A stretch of 64,000 bases of DNA, taken from Arthrobacter sp. 24S4-2. GTDB taxonomy: Bacteria; Actinomycetota; Actinomycetes; Actinomycetales; Micrococcaceae. Location of the stretch: assembly GCF_005280255.1 (NCBI RefSeq), contig NZ_CP040018.1:5456001-5520000 (forward strand), read 5' to 3'. The translations under genes and the position numbers were made by a program. The notes beneath the pieces are model-generated. The model did not search any database. It was not told where the DNA came from and saw only the letters and a list, made by a program, of their open reading frames with translations. This document shows positions 8,285 to 16,674 of the stretch, one piece after another (the first letter of the stretch is position 1; each line of letters starts with the position of its first letter).

Positions 8285-9367
8285 TCAGGTGGCCAGCACC
8301 TCGGCGAGGTCGAAGCTGACCGGCTCCTCCAGCTGCCCGTAAGTGCAGGATTCCGGGTCGCGGTCCGGCCGCCAGCGGACAAACTGCGTGGTGTGGCGGA
8401 AACGTTCGCCCTCCATGTGGTCGTACTTCACTTCCAGCACCCGTTCCGGGCGGAGCGGGATGAACGACAGGTCCTTGCCGGCGCTCCACCGGCTGCCCTG
8501 GGCATTGCGCGGCGTCCGGGTGCCTTCCTCCTGCTTGGCCCAGGCCCAGGGGTGGTTGTCGAAGTCCGTCACCAGGGGCTGGAGTTCCTCGAACAGCTCC
8601 TTGCGCCGCTGCATCGGGAAGGCCCCCACCACGCCCACGCTGGCCAGCACGCCGGCGTCGTCGTAGAGCCCCAGCAGGAGGGACCCGATGCGGTCCGGTC
8701 CGCTGGTGTGCACGCGGTAGCCGGCAAGGACGCAGTCCGCGGTGCGTTCGTGCTTTATCTTGAGCATCACGCGTTTGTCCGGCTGGTAGGTGCCGTCCAG
8801 GGGCTTGGCCACGATCCCGTCGAGCCCCGCTCCCTCGAACTGCCGGAACCACTGCTCGGCGGTGCCGTTGTCGCGGGTCGTGGCGGTCAGGTGCACGGGG
8901 GCCGAACTTCCGGCCAGCACCTTTTCCAGGGTGGCCCGCCGCTCGGAGAACGGGCGCCCGGTCAGGTCCTCATCGTCGAGGGCCAGCAGGTCGAACGCAA
9001 CAAATTTTGCCGGGGTCTGGGCCGCCAGCAGCTTCACCCGGCTGGCCGCGGGATGGATCCGCTGCTGGAGCGCATCAAAGTCCAGCCGGTCACCGGAGGC
9101 ACCCACCAGGACAATCTCGCCGTCCAGCACGCAGCGCGGCGGCAGGTTCTCCTTCAGCGCCTCCACGAGTTCGGGGAAGTAGCGGGTCATGGGTTTACCG
9201 TTGCGGCTGCCGATCTCCACCTCGTCGCCGTCCCGGAAGATGATGGACCGGAAGCCGTCCCATTTGGGTTCAAAGCTCCACTTCGGGCCGGAATCCGGGA
9301 CATCGGGCACGGCGCTGACGGCTTTGGCGAGCATGGGCGCGATCGGGGGCATCACCGGCAGTTGCAT
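8285..9367 (-). CDS. ATP-dependent DNA ligase (LigC type)
   Basis: Stand-alone ATP-dependent DNA ligase, which seals nicks through an enzyme-AMP intermediate. From the ATG at 9365-9367 it is 360 residues and starts MQLPVMPPIAPMLAKA, the usual start of actinobacterial LigC-like enzymes. The nucleotidyltransferase motifs are in order: motif I FEPKWDGFRS with the adenylated Lys35, motif Ia SRNGKPM, motif III CVLDGEIVLV with KFVAFDLLAL following, motif IV GLDGIVAKPLDG, motif V VMLKIKH, then an OB-fold with GSLLLGLYDDAG and WRPDRDPESC. A GTG nine codons upstream could be an alternative start. No Ku, polymerase or nuclease domain is attached or adjacent, so this is a back-up repair ligase rather than LigD. 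It is convergent with the transporter. Confidence 0.93.
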   Translation of the reverse strand: MQLPVMPPIAPMLAKAVSAVPDVPDSGPKWSFEPKWDGFRSIIFRDGDEVEIGSRNGKPMTRYFPELVEALKENLPPRCVLDGEIVLVGASGDRLDFDALQQRIHPAASRVKLLAAQTPAKFVAFDLLALDDEDLTGRPFSERRATLEKVLAGSSAPVHLTATTRDNGTAEQWFRQFEGAGLDGIVAKPLDGTYQPDKRVMLKIKHERTADCVLAGYRVHTSGPDRIGSLLLGLYDDAGVLASVGVVGAFPMQRRKELFEELQPLVTDFDNHPWAWAKQEEGTRTPRNAQGSRWSAGKDLSFIPLRPERVLEVKYDHMEGERFRHTTQFVRWRPDRDPESCTYGQLEEPVSFDLAEVLAT

Positions 9368-9451
9368 AACGCCCATTCTTGCCCGGCGGTCCACTTCGCA
9401 CCAGCCCCGCTGTTTAGAGCCGTGAGCGGCACCCGGGCTGGGCGTCCGCGG

Positions 9452-10825
9452 CTACAGGGCCTTGACCGCACCCAGCACCTTAGTCAGCGAATCCTTCGCA
9501 TCGCCGAACAGGAGCGTGGTCTGCGGTTCGTAGAGCAGCTCGTTCTCGATGCCCGCGAAGCCGGGGCGCATGGAGCGCTTGAGGAACACCACCTGCCGCG
9601 CGTCTGCCACTTCCAGGATGGGCATCCCGAAGATGGGCGACCCGGAGGACGTCTTCGCGGCGGGATTGACCACGTCGTTGGCGCCCACCACGAGCGCAAC
9701 GTCGGCGGTCTTGAATTCCGAGTTGATCTCGGTCATTTCCTTGAGTTCCTCATACGGCACGTTGGCTTCCGCCAGGAGCACATTCATGTGACCGGGCATG
9801 CGGCCGGCCACGGGGTGGATGGCGAAGTCCACCTGAATTCCGCGCAGCTGCAGGGCCTTGGCCAGTTCCGCGGCCGTGTGCTGGCCCTGCGCCACGGCCA
9901 GGCCGTAGCCGGGAACGATGATGACGCGCTGCGCGTAGCCCAGCAGCACGGCGACGTCCTCCGCGCTGGAGGAGCGTACCGGGCGCTCACTGACCGCCGT
10001 GGAGCCCGCCGTCGAACCTCCCCTGAACGCCCCGAACAGAATTCCCGCCACGCTGCGGCCCATGGCGGCGGCCATGGCGCGGGTCAGGATGGTACCGGAG
10101 GCTCCTACCAGGGTGCCCGCCACGAGCAGCAGCACATTGCCGAGCACCAGGCCGGACGCCGCAACGGCCAGGCCGGTGAAGGCATTCAGCAGCGAAATGA
10201 CGATCGGCACATCCGCGCCGCCTACCGGCAGCACCAGAAGGAGGCCGGCGGCCAGGCCCAGCACCAGAAGCAGCAGTGCCAGCGGCAGTGAACCGGTCAG
10301 AAGGACGGCGACGGCGGCACCCACCGCGGCAAGCAGCACCGCCGCCATGATCACGGGCAGTCCGGGAAAGACCACCGGCCGGGTGGTCATGAGCTCCTGC
10401 AGTTTTGCGAACGTGACGGCGGAGCCGGCGAAGGAGACCGCGCCCACCAACAGCGTGAACGCGATGGCAAGGCGCACCCCGGCGTCCTCCGTGTGGGACA
10501 GTTCAAGCAGCGCCACGAGCGCCGCGGCACCACCGCCCACCCCGTTGAAAGCCGCCACCAGCTGCGGCATCTGGGTCATCTTGACGCGCCGGGCTACGGG
10601 CGCGGCCACGGCGGAACCTACGGCAATCGCGCCAAGGATCCAGGGAATGTTGTCCAGCCGCGCCGAAAGGAACACCGTGACCACGCCGAGCGCGGCTCCC
10701 GCGGCGCCAACGAGGTTGCCGCGGCGGCCCGTGCGGGGAGAGTTGAGGCCCATGAGGGCCAGGATGAACAACGCGGCGGCCACGAGGTAGAGCAGCCCCG
10801 TCCAGGTCGGGTCCAGGAAGCTCAT
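9452..10825 (-). CDS. pntB: NAD(P) transhydrogenase, beta subunit
   Basis: NADP(H)-binding and membrane subunit of the proton-translocating transhydrogenase, which uses the proton gradient to drive NADH + NADP+ to NAD+ + NADPH. The 457-residue protein starts MSFLDPTWTGLLYLV at the ATG of 10823-10825, giving a 4-bp ATGA overlap with pntAb. It has about eight or nine membrane segments in the first 270 residues (for example PVIMAAVLLAAVGAAVAVL) and a C-terminal NADP domain with VIIVPGYGLAVAQGQH, HPVAGRMPGHMNVLLAEA, VVGANDVVNPAA and FLKRSMRPGFAGIEN, all hallmark PntB motifs. Usual family length is about 460. It is the third gene of a compact three-gene operon, the split form with alpha in two polypeptides. 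Confidence 0.97.
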   Translation of the reverse strand: MSFLDPTWTGLLYLVAAALFILALMGLNSPRTGRRGNLVGAAGAALGVVTVFLSARLDNIPWILGAIAVGSAVAAPVARRVKMTQMPQLVAAFNGVGGGAAALVALLELSHTEDAGVRLAIAFTLLVGAVSFAGSAVTFAKLQELMTTRPVVFPGLPVIMAAVLLAAVGAAVAVLLTGSLPLALLLLVLGLAAGLLLVLPVGGADVPIVISLLNAFTGLAVAASGLVLGNVLLLVAGTLVGASGTILTRAMAAAMGRSVAGILFGAFRGGSTAGSTAVSERPVRSSSAEDVAVLLGYAQRVIIVPGYGLAVAQGQHTAAELAKALQLRGIQVDFAIHPVAGRMPGHMNVLLAEANVPYEELKEMTEINSEFKTADVALVVGANDVVNPAAKTSSGSPIFGMPILEVADARQVVFLKRSMRPGFAGIENELLYEPQTTLLFGDAKDSLTKVLGAVKAL

Positions 10826-11118
10826 CGCGGCCCCTGCCGGTCCCGGCGGCCGCGGAACATCTCCAGCATGCGGTCGGTCACCACGAAGCCGCCCACCAGG
10901 TTGGCGGTGGCCAGGACGACGGCGAGCAGCGCCACAGCGAGCACCCAGGGATCGGTGGCCTGGCCGGCCACGATGATGGCGCCCACCAGGATGATGCCGT
11001 GGATGGCGTTGGCACCGGACATCAGGGGCGTGTGCAGGGTGCTGGACACTTTCGAGACCACTTCGAAGCCCACAAAAACCGCCAGAACGGTGATCGTGAG
11101 CAGGCTGATGCCGTCCAT
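10822..11118 (-). CDS. pntAb: NAD(P) transhydrogenase, alpha-2 (membrane) subunit
   Basis: Small membrane part of the transhydrogenase proton channel, 98 residues, encoded separately from the NAD-binding alpha-1 part. Three hydrophobic segments are visible: SLLTITVLAVFVGFEVV, AIHGIILVGAIIVAG and WVLAVALLAVVLATANLVGG; the TPLMSGANAIHGI stretch is the family signature. The C-terminus VVTDRMLEMFRGRR is typical. It overlaps pntAa by 1 bp (TGATG) and pntB by 4 bp (ATGA), so the three subunits are translationally coupled. Length agrees with the alpha-2 family (about 95-110). Confidence 0.96.
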   Translation of the reverse strand: MDGISLLTITVLAVFVGFEVVSKVSSTLHTPLMSGANAIHGIILVGAIIVAGQATDPWVLAVALLAVVLATANLVGGFVVTDRMLEMFRGRRDRQGPR

Positions 11119-12359
11119 CAGACCACCCCCTCGTTTTCCGACTCGCGGTTTTCTGACCCGCGGCTCCGGCGCTCGGGGTTCTCAGGCTCGCCGGGTGCCG
11201 CGGCGGCGGGCGCCGTCCGGAGCGCCGCAAGGGCCTCCGCGGTGGGCGCGTGCCGCACCTCGCCGTCGTGCGTCAGGCACGTGCCGGCCACCACCTCATC
11301 ACCGAAGTCCAAGGCCAGGGATCCGTCCCGGACCATCAGTGCGAGCAGGTTGGCCACGTTCTTTGCATAGAGCCTGGAGGCGTCCCCGGGCATGGCGGAC
11401 GCGGCGTCCTTCACGCCCACCAGGGTGACTGTTCCCTGGCCGTCGGCGGTGGGCACCTGGATGTCCTGGCCGGGAACAGATCCCTCCACGTTGCCGCCGG
11501 ACTCCGCGGCAAGGTCCACCACCACTGAGCCGGGCTTCATGCCCTGCACCATCTCCCGGCTCACCAGGAGCGGGGCCCTCCGGCCCGGGACGGCCGCCGT
11601 CGTGATCAGTACATCGGCCTGGGCCACGTGCGGGGCGAGGAGACTGCGCTGCAGGGCCCCGCGGTCCGCGCTGAGCTCCCGGGCGTAGCCGCCGGAGGCC
11701 TCGGCCGTCTCCAGGTCGAGTTTGATGAAGGTGCCACCCATCGAAGCCACTTCGTCTGCCGAGGCGGGCCGGATGTCGTTGGCGGAGACGCGTGCACCCA
11801 GCCGTTTGGCGGTGCCGATGGCCTGCAGGCCGGCCACACCGACGCCGAGCACAAGCACGCGGGCCGGCGGGATGGTCCCTGCGGCCGTCATGTACAGGGG
11901 GAAGAAGCGCGGCAGGCGCATGGCCGCTTCGAGCACGCAGCGGTAGCCCGCCACCAAGGCCTGCGAGGACAATGCGTCCATCGACTGCGCCCGGGAGATC
12001 CGCGGCACCAGTTCGAGCGCGAAGGAGGTCACCCCGGCGGCGGCCAGTGCCCGTACGGTGGGCAGTTCGGACGACGGCGACGCGAAGCCAGCGGTGACTG
12101 CCCCGCGGCGCAAAGCCGCCGCCGTCGCGGGTTCCAGCGGCCGCACGTGCGCGAGGACATCGAGTGATCCGAGATCCAGGTCGGGGACAATCCGGGCACC
12201 TGCCCGGACGTACGCGTCGTCACTGTGGCCCGCCGCGGTCCCCGCCCGGGATTCGACCAGGACCTCGAGCCCCAGCCCAATCAGTTGCTTTACCGTCTCC
12301 GGGGTCGCGGCCACCCGCCGCTCACCGTCACGGCGTTCCCGCGCTATGCCTAACTTCAC
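11118..12359 (-). CDS. pntAa: NAD(P) transhydrogenase, alpha-1 (NAD-binding) subunit
   Basis: NAD(H)-binding soluble subunit of the transhydrogenase, related to alanine dehydrogenase. I place the start at the GTG of 12357-12359 because GGAAGGGGAG lies 6 bp upstream and the protein then begins VKLGIARERRDGERRVAATP, the standard PntA N-terminus; an upstream ATG at 12381-12383 has no ribosome binding site. The product is 413 residues. Visible motifs: the alanine-dehydrogenase N-domain, SRAQSMDALSSQALVAGYRC, Rossmann VLVLGVGVAGLQAIGTAKRLGA, GGYARELS and a catalytic-loop region LITTAAVPGRRAPLLV. The C-terminal 50 residues are Ala/Pro/Glu-rich and not conserved. First gene of the pnt operon. Confidence 0.95.
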   Translation of the reverse strand: MKLGIARERRDGERRVAATPETVKQLIGLGLEVLVESRAGTAAGHSDDAYVRAGARIVPDLDLGSLDVLAHVRPLEPATAAALRRGAVTAGFASPSSELPTVRALAAAGVTSFALELVPRISRAQSMDALSSQALVAGYRCVLEAAMRLPRFFPLYMTAAGTIPPARVLVLGVGVAGLQAIGTAKRLGARVSANDIRPASADEVASMGGTFIKLDLETAEASGGYARELSADRGALQRSLLAPHVAQADVLITTAAVPGRRAPLLVSREMVQGMKPGSVVVDLAAESGGNVEGSVPGQDIQVPTADGQGTVTLVGVKDAASAMPGDASRLYAKNVANLLALMVRDGSLALDFGDEVVAGTCLTHDGEVRHAPTAEALAALRTAPAAAAPGEPENPERRSRGSENRESENEGVV

Positions 12360-12562
12360 CCGCCACTCCCCTTCCAGCGTCATCGCTGTCCCGGGCCATC
12401 ACTTTCCCGAGTCGGTATTGGCTAGAGTCTATGCAGAAAGATCCGGCTCCGCGTGGTCGCCGCGGCACGATCCCCCGCAAAGGCGCCACCGCGCGGGCGG
12501 ATAGTTTCAAGTCCCCTGCCAGTTTCCTCTACACGCCCCCGCCCCGGCGGTAGACATTAACG

Positions 12563-12950
12563 ATGGCTACTATCGGTTTTCATGCATCGCATGAACAGAT
12601 CAGCCCGGGCCAACTGCTCCAGGACGTCCAACTGGCGGAGCAGGCAGGCTTCGACGCAGCCATGTGTTCGGACCACATTGAACCCTGGTCCGCCCGGCAG
12701 GCACGTCACGGGAGATGCGTGGCCGGCCAAGGAAACCCGCCAGCCGCACGCGAAGCAGAGGGAAATGCTCGCCGCTTACCGCGACAACGGCGGCCGGGGC
12801 AAGGCCGTGCTCCAGGTGCACCTGTGCTGGGCCCCGCAGGAGGAAGACGCAGTGTCCGTTGCCCTGGACCAATGGCGCTCCAGCGTATTCGCCCCGCCCG
12901 TCCCCTGGGACCTGCCCACCGCCGCCCACTTCGACGGCGTCAGCGCCGAT
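12563..12950 (+). pseudogene. remnant of a luciferase-like (LLM class) flavin oxidoreductase
   Basis: The start is intact (ATG at 12563, MATIGFHASHEQISPGQLLQ, then AGFDAAMCSDHIEPWSARQ), the characteristic N-terminus of an LLM-class FMN/F420-type oxidoreductase. The reading frame is then lost near 12700. The next recognisable piece, in another frame, is HVTGDAWPAKETR, and after a second jump LAAYRDNGGRGKAVLQVH, CWAPQEED and DQWRSSVFAPPVPWDL. Compared with about 320 residues for the family, only roughly 125 remain, so at least two internal deletions and one frameshift have occurred. The remnant then runs directly into the amylase-like remnant. Not expected to be functional. Confidence 0.8.
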
Positions 12951-14235
12951 GTCGGCGGCCTGATCCAGCGCGTGGACTATCTGGCGGCGCTGGATGTCAC
13001 GTGTATCTGCCTCATGCCGTTCTACCCGTCCCCGGACCGGGACGACGGCTACGACGTGACCGACATGTACGGCGTCGACCCCATGCTCGGCACCATGGGC
13101 GATGTTGTGGAGTTCATCAGGACTGCCAAGGACCGCGGAATGCGGGTGATCGCGGACTTCGTCATCAACCACACCCCTGACCAGCACCCCTGGTTCAAGG
13201 AATCCAGGAAGTCCGTGGACAGCCCGTTCCGCGATTACTACGTGTGGCGGAGGGGCACTCCCCCGGACACCTCTGACCAGGTGGTGTTTCCCGGCGAGGA
13301 AACGTCCATCTGGACCCAGGACAAGGCCACGGGCGAGTGGTACCTGCACATGTTCTCCAAGCACCAGCCGGACCTGAACGTCGCCAATCCGAAAGTCCGG
13401 GATGAGATCGCCAAATCCATGGATTTCTGGCTCCAGCTGGGCCTGGACGGCGTCCGCCTGGATGCCGTGCCGTTCTTCCTGGAGCTGCAGGGCGTGTCCA
13501 AGGAGGAGGCGGGAAAGATCGACCCGCATGACTACCTGGCTGCGCTGCGCAGCTTCATCAACAGGCGGAACGGCAGCGCCATCCTGCTGGGCGAGGTCAA
13601 CCTGCCCTACAAGGAACAGCTGAAGTACTTCGGCGGGCCCGCCGGAAACGAGTTCTTCTCCCTCCCCGGTACCCCGGTCCTTTCCTACGGCGAGGAACTT
13701 GGGATGGGTGAGGACCTGCGCGCCAAGGGCCGCTCCGCCATACGCTCCCCGATGCAGTGGAATGACACGGAAAATGGAGGCTTCTCCACGGCGCCGGCGG
13801 AGCAGCTTGTGGCCAAGATGGTTGACGGCTACTTCGGGCCGAAGAACATCAACGCGGCCCGGGCCAAACGGGACCCTGACTCGCTGTGGAATTTCATCGC
13901 CGCGCTCATCCGAAGCTACCGGGAAAGCCCGGAGCTCGCCTGGGGCGACTTCGAGCTCATCAAGCAGCCCAACCCGTGCGTGCTCCTGCACAGCTGCACG
14001 CGCGCAGGTTCAACGCTGGTCCTGGCCCACAACATGGCCGCGAAGCCCGCCTCCGTCACGGCAAAGGTGTTGTCGCCGGAAGATCCGGAGGAGACCCTTG
14101 GGGGCGCCGTCCTGCTGGACCTGCTCGACGGCGACATCGTTCCCCCTGTCGGACGACGGCGGATTCGGGCTGGAGCTGGAACGGTACGGCTACCGGTGGT
14201 TCCGGATCCAGCGGCCGGCGGACCGCAGGATCTGA
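12951..14235 (+). pseudogene. remnant of a GH13 alpha-amylase/trehalose-synthase-like gene
   Basis: Opens in mid-domain at GGLIQRVDYLAALDVTCICL, without the normal N-terminus, and continues through clear GH13 blocks: FYPSPDRDDGYDVTDMYGVD, VIADFVINHTPDQHPWF, the nucleophile region DGVRLDAVPFF and the acid region ILLGEVNLP. After KYFGGPAGNE the sequence jumps to FFSLPGTPVLSYGEELGMG, losing roughly 100 residues including the NHDE block with the third catalytic Asp. Near 14143-14150 an extra C in a C run shifts the frame, so the native end DDGGFGLELERYGYRWFRI is read in a different frame and stops at 14235. Together with the missing start, this is a dead gene. A 555-residue open frame spanning both remnants (12582-14249) is fortuitous. 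Confidence 0.85.
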
Positions 14236-14542
14236 CGCCAGTCCGCTGAGCCGCGGTTTCTTTCACCGCCGCGAACCCCAAGCCAGCTGTTGGCCACTTA
14301 AAGCGGTGACTCTCCGAATAGTTTGGATTCCAGGCCGGTTCCCAGCCCGGGACTCTAGTGGAATCACTCTAAGCCTTGTCAATAGTTTTGGTGACGTGCC
14401 GCACAGGGCCCGAAACAGTGGAGGCGCGGAAAACTAACCAGTCCATTACCGGCATGAAACGCGGCGGCAACATTGGCGCAGGACACTGGATGTGCCGGCA
14501 ATTGCAGGCAAAAGCACAAGCTCCAGCTCAGGAGGCCACGCC
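14236..14542. other. intergenic stretch without recognised gene
   Basis: About 300 bp between the amylase remnant and the next small gene. I see no coding frame, RNA gene or terminator that I can defend. The end of the stretch carries the AGGAGG ribosome binding site of the 14543 gene. Confidence 0.5.
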
Positions 14543-14779
14543 ATGTTGAAGGAAGCCAAAGCCCATGTGACCCGTGTTCGCGCCCTGGACCAGTTGCACC
14601 GCGGCGACGAGATCGAAGCCCGCCTGTCCGTGGGCCCCAGCTATGACGACGTTGTAATACGCCGAGGCCGCGTGCAGGAGACGGCGCCGGGAATCGGAGT
14701 CGTGTGGATCATGGACCGCCAGACCGGGATGCGCAAGGCGATCAATACGGACGAATGCAGCGTTTGGCGAGTAGCCTGA
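14543..14779 (+). CDS. small conserved-looking protein of unknown function
   Basis: A 78-residue protein starting MLKEAKAHVTRVRALDQLHR. The start is decided by a perfect AGGAGG 8 bp upstream of the ATG at 14543; longer in-frame starts lack such a site. Composition is mixed charged and beta-prone (DVVIRRGRVQETAPGIGVVW, then MRKAINTDECSVWRVA), suggesting a small globular beta domain. There is no signal peptide or membrane segment. I do not recognise the family. It stands alone, convergent with the MoaD/ThiS-like gene 5 bp away. Confidence 0.75.
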   Translation: MLKEAKAHVTRVRALDQLHRGDEIEARLSVGPSYDDVVIRRGRVQETAPGIGVVWIMDRQTGMRKAINTDECSVWRVA

Positions 14780-14784
14780 GCCCT

Positions 14785-15072
14785 TCAGCCGCCGGCCACG
14801 GACTGGATGATCACCACTTCCTGGCCGGCAGCCACTTCGGTTTCCAGCCCATTCAAACGCCGGACCTCGTCACCGTTCACGTAAATATTCACGTAGCGGC
14901 GGAGGGCGCCGGTTTCATCCCTCAACCGCCTCGCGAGCACCGGGTAGTCTCCGGCCAGCGAGTCCAGCAACAGCCCCACAGTCACCGCCCCGTCGGCGGG
15001 CGCAGTCAGGATGGACTGCCCGCCGGCGAGCGGCTGGAGGATACTGGGCAGCACTATGCTGATGTCAGCCAC
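14785..15072 (-). CDS. MoaD/ThiS-family ubiquitin-like sulfur carrier protein
   Basis: A 95-residue beta-grasp protein ending in the functional Gly-Gly tail (VVIIQSVAGG), which in this family is adenylated and thiocarboxylated to donate sulfur. Internal family features are SILQPLAGGQSILTAP, the GLLLDSLAGDYPVLARRL helix, and RYVNIYVNGDEVRRLNG. It resembles the CysO/MoaD-like subgroup rather than the MoaD of a molybdopterin synthase pair, as no moaE, thiG or cysM is nearby. It lies 9 bp downstream of the Asp-box propeller gene on the same strand, so the two are probably co-transcribed. The sulfur acceptor is unknown. Confidence 0.88.
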   Translation of the reverse strand: MADISIVLPSILQPLAGGQSILTAPADGAVTVGLLLDSLAGDYPVLARRLRDETGALRRYVNIYVNGDEVRRLNGLETEVAAGQEVVIIQSVAGG

Positions 15073-15081
15073 AACGGACCC

Positions 15082-16206
15082 TCAGGCGGGTACCGGAGCG
15101 CCAGGCACCAGGGCCGCGGACACCACAGCAGCACGGACACACAGCACGTCCGGCAGGTGTGACGCCACTTCGGTGAAGTGCTCGCCTTCGTCCGGGCTGG
15201 CGTAGACCGAGCCGCCGCGCGTTCCGAAGTACACCCCGGCCGGTTCCGCGGAATCAACGGAGGCAGCGTCACGGAGCACCGCGTTGTACTCGCCCTGCGG
15301 CAGCCCGGAATCCAGGCGCTTCCAGGTCTTTCCGGCGTCATCCGTCCGGTGCGCGGCCAGCTTGGCGTCCGGCGGGATGCGTTCTCCGTCGGCCTTCAGC
15401 GGCACCACCCACGCCGTGCCGGCCCGCCGCGGATGCGTAAGCATCACAAACCCAAAATCGGCCGGAAGGCCGTCGGCAATCGATTCCCAGGACTCGCCGT
15501 TGTCGTCGGTGCGGTATACGCCGTGGTGGTTCTGCGCGTAGAGGCGGCCTTCGACGGCGGCATCCGCCGCGATCTTGTGCACGCACTGGCCGAACTCGGG
15601 GTTGGGATCCGGCATGAAGTAGGCCGAAATTCCCTTGTTTCGCGGTTCCCAGGAGGACCCGCCGTCGAGCGACCGGTACACGCCGCCGGTGCTCATGGCG
15701 ACATGCACCTTGTCTCCCGAGGGATCCACCACAATTGAGTGCGCGGCCGCTCCGCCGTAGCCGGCACCCCATTCGCTACGGTGCGGATGGTCCCAGAGGC
15801 CGCGGTTCAGTTCGAAGTGTTCGCCGCCGTCGGTGGACTTCCACACGGAAATAGGCTCGGCACCGGCCCAGACAACGCCGGGGCGGGATTCGGCGTCCGG
15901 ATAGATCTGCCAGATGCGTTCCACGGCGGCATCGGTGCCCTCCGGGAATTTGATTGCACCCTGTTCCGGTTCGGTCCAGGTCGCCCCCAGGTCATCAGAG
16001 TGCGCAACGGTGGGGCCCCAGTGCTCGGAGCGCACACCAACCATGATGCGGGTCCGGCCGTCACGGGTATCGATGGCGATGCTGGGGACCTCGCTCATCA
16101 GGAAGTGCGGGCCGGACATGGACCATTTCTGCCGGTCCTGGCTGGTTGCCAGCCAAAGCCCTTTTTTCGTTCCGATCGCTAGGACATAACTCTCTTCTGT
16201 GGCCAT
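15082..16206 (-). CDS. Asp-box (BNR) beta-propeller protein, sialidase/photosystem-assembly-like fold
   Basis: A 374-residue protein with at least six Asp-box motifs: SDDLGATW, STDGGEHF, SLDGGSSW, TDDNGESW, TDDAGKTW and SPDEGEHF, spaced about 50-60 residues apart as in a six-bladed propeller. The start is taken at the ATG of 16204-16206 (MATEESYVLAIGTKKGLW) with GGGG upstream; an ATG 9 bp upstream is possible. It has no signal peptide, so it is probably cytoplasmic and not a secreted sialidase, and the catalytic Arg triad of sialidases is not evident. The gene is followed 9 bp later by the MoaD/ThiS-like gene. Function unknown; annotations as exo-alpha-sialidase or WD40-like are fold-level only. 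Confidence 0.85.
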   Translation of the reverse strand: MATEESYVLAIGTKKGLWLATSQDRQKWSMSGPHFLMSEVPSIAIDTRDGRTRIMVGVRSEHWGPTVAHSDDLGATWTEPEQGAIKFPEGTDAAVERIWQIYPDAESRPGVVWAGAEPISVWKSTDGGEHFELNRGLWDHPHRSEWGAGYGGAAAHSIVVDPSGDKVHVAMSTGGVYRSLDGGSSWEPRNKGISAYFMPDPNPEFGQCVHKIAADAAVEGRLYAQNHHGVYRTDDNGESWESIADGLPADFGFVMLTHPRRAGTAWVVPLKADGERIPPDAKLAAHRTDDAGKTWKRLDSGLPQGEYNAVLRDAASVDSAEPAGVYFGTRGGSVYASPDEGEHFTEVASHLPDVLCVRAAVVSAALVPGAPVPA

Positions 16207-16285
16207 GCACCCCATGCAACCACTCGAGCCCGGGGGCCGCAATGGCTTTGGCCCTGCGTTCTGTGCCCTTCGGCGCCCCCGCGGC

Positions 16286-16489
16286 TCAGTCGACGAACTC
16301 GGACTGCGTCTCGATGAAGTCCCAGTCGGCGGCCGTCAGCGCGCCCGTTGCGGAGTCCGGGTGCGGGCCGCCGGCCGCGGCAATTCCTTGCAGCACGGGC
16401 AACGGCAATTCGTCCGTGCGCAGGTTTTCGCGCAGCCACTCCTTGCTGTCCAGATCAAGATCAAGCCACCACATGTAGATTTCCACCAC
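16286..16489 (-). CDS. small acidic protein of unknown function
   Basis: A short gene of 67 residues whose start is set by GGGAGAGG upstream of tandem GTG codons (16487-16489 and 16484-16486). The product VVEIYMWWLDLDLDSKEWLR continues to a C-terminus ALTAADWDFIETQSEFVD. It is acidic, with several Trp, and has no membrane segment. It lies about 80 bp upstream of the Asp-box propeller gene on the same strand and may be part of the same transcript. I do not recognise the family. Confidence 0.6.
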   Translation of the reverse strand: MVEIYMWWLDLDLDSKEWLRENLRTDELPLPVLQGIAAAGGPHPDSATGALTAADWDFIETQSEFVD

Positions 16490-16561
16490 GGACCACCTCT
16501 CCCTATGCCTCAACGTTATTCCGCGGCAGAAGGCTGTACAAGGCCACACGTCCATACTGCA

Positions 16562-16591
16562 GGGCACTCTCCCGGAGGGCACTCTCCCGGA
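16562..16591. repeat. perfect 15-bp tandem duplication
   Basis: The unit GGGCACTCTCCCGGA occurs twice, head to tail without a gap, in the intergenic region between the small acidic gene and the universal stress protein gene. It has no obvious function. Confidence 0.8.
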
Positions 16592-16674
16592 GGCATCTGG
16601 CCCCGGCCGCGATGCAGCCGCGACGCGCCTGCCGGGGCGCTGTTCAAGGGCTGCGGCCGGGGCCACAATGGAGT

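Noticed and set aside
12582..14249. A 555-codon open frame that could be called a single novel fusion enzyme
   Set aside because: Its first 40 residues are an out-of-frame reading of the oxidoreductase start, its amylase part lacks a catalytic block, and its last 30 residues are out of frame.
14236..14542. A possible riboswitch before the small gene at 14543
   Set aside because: A few short complementary segments exist, but no conserved core of a known riboswitch class could be matched.
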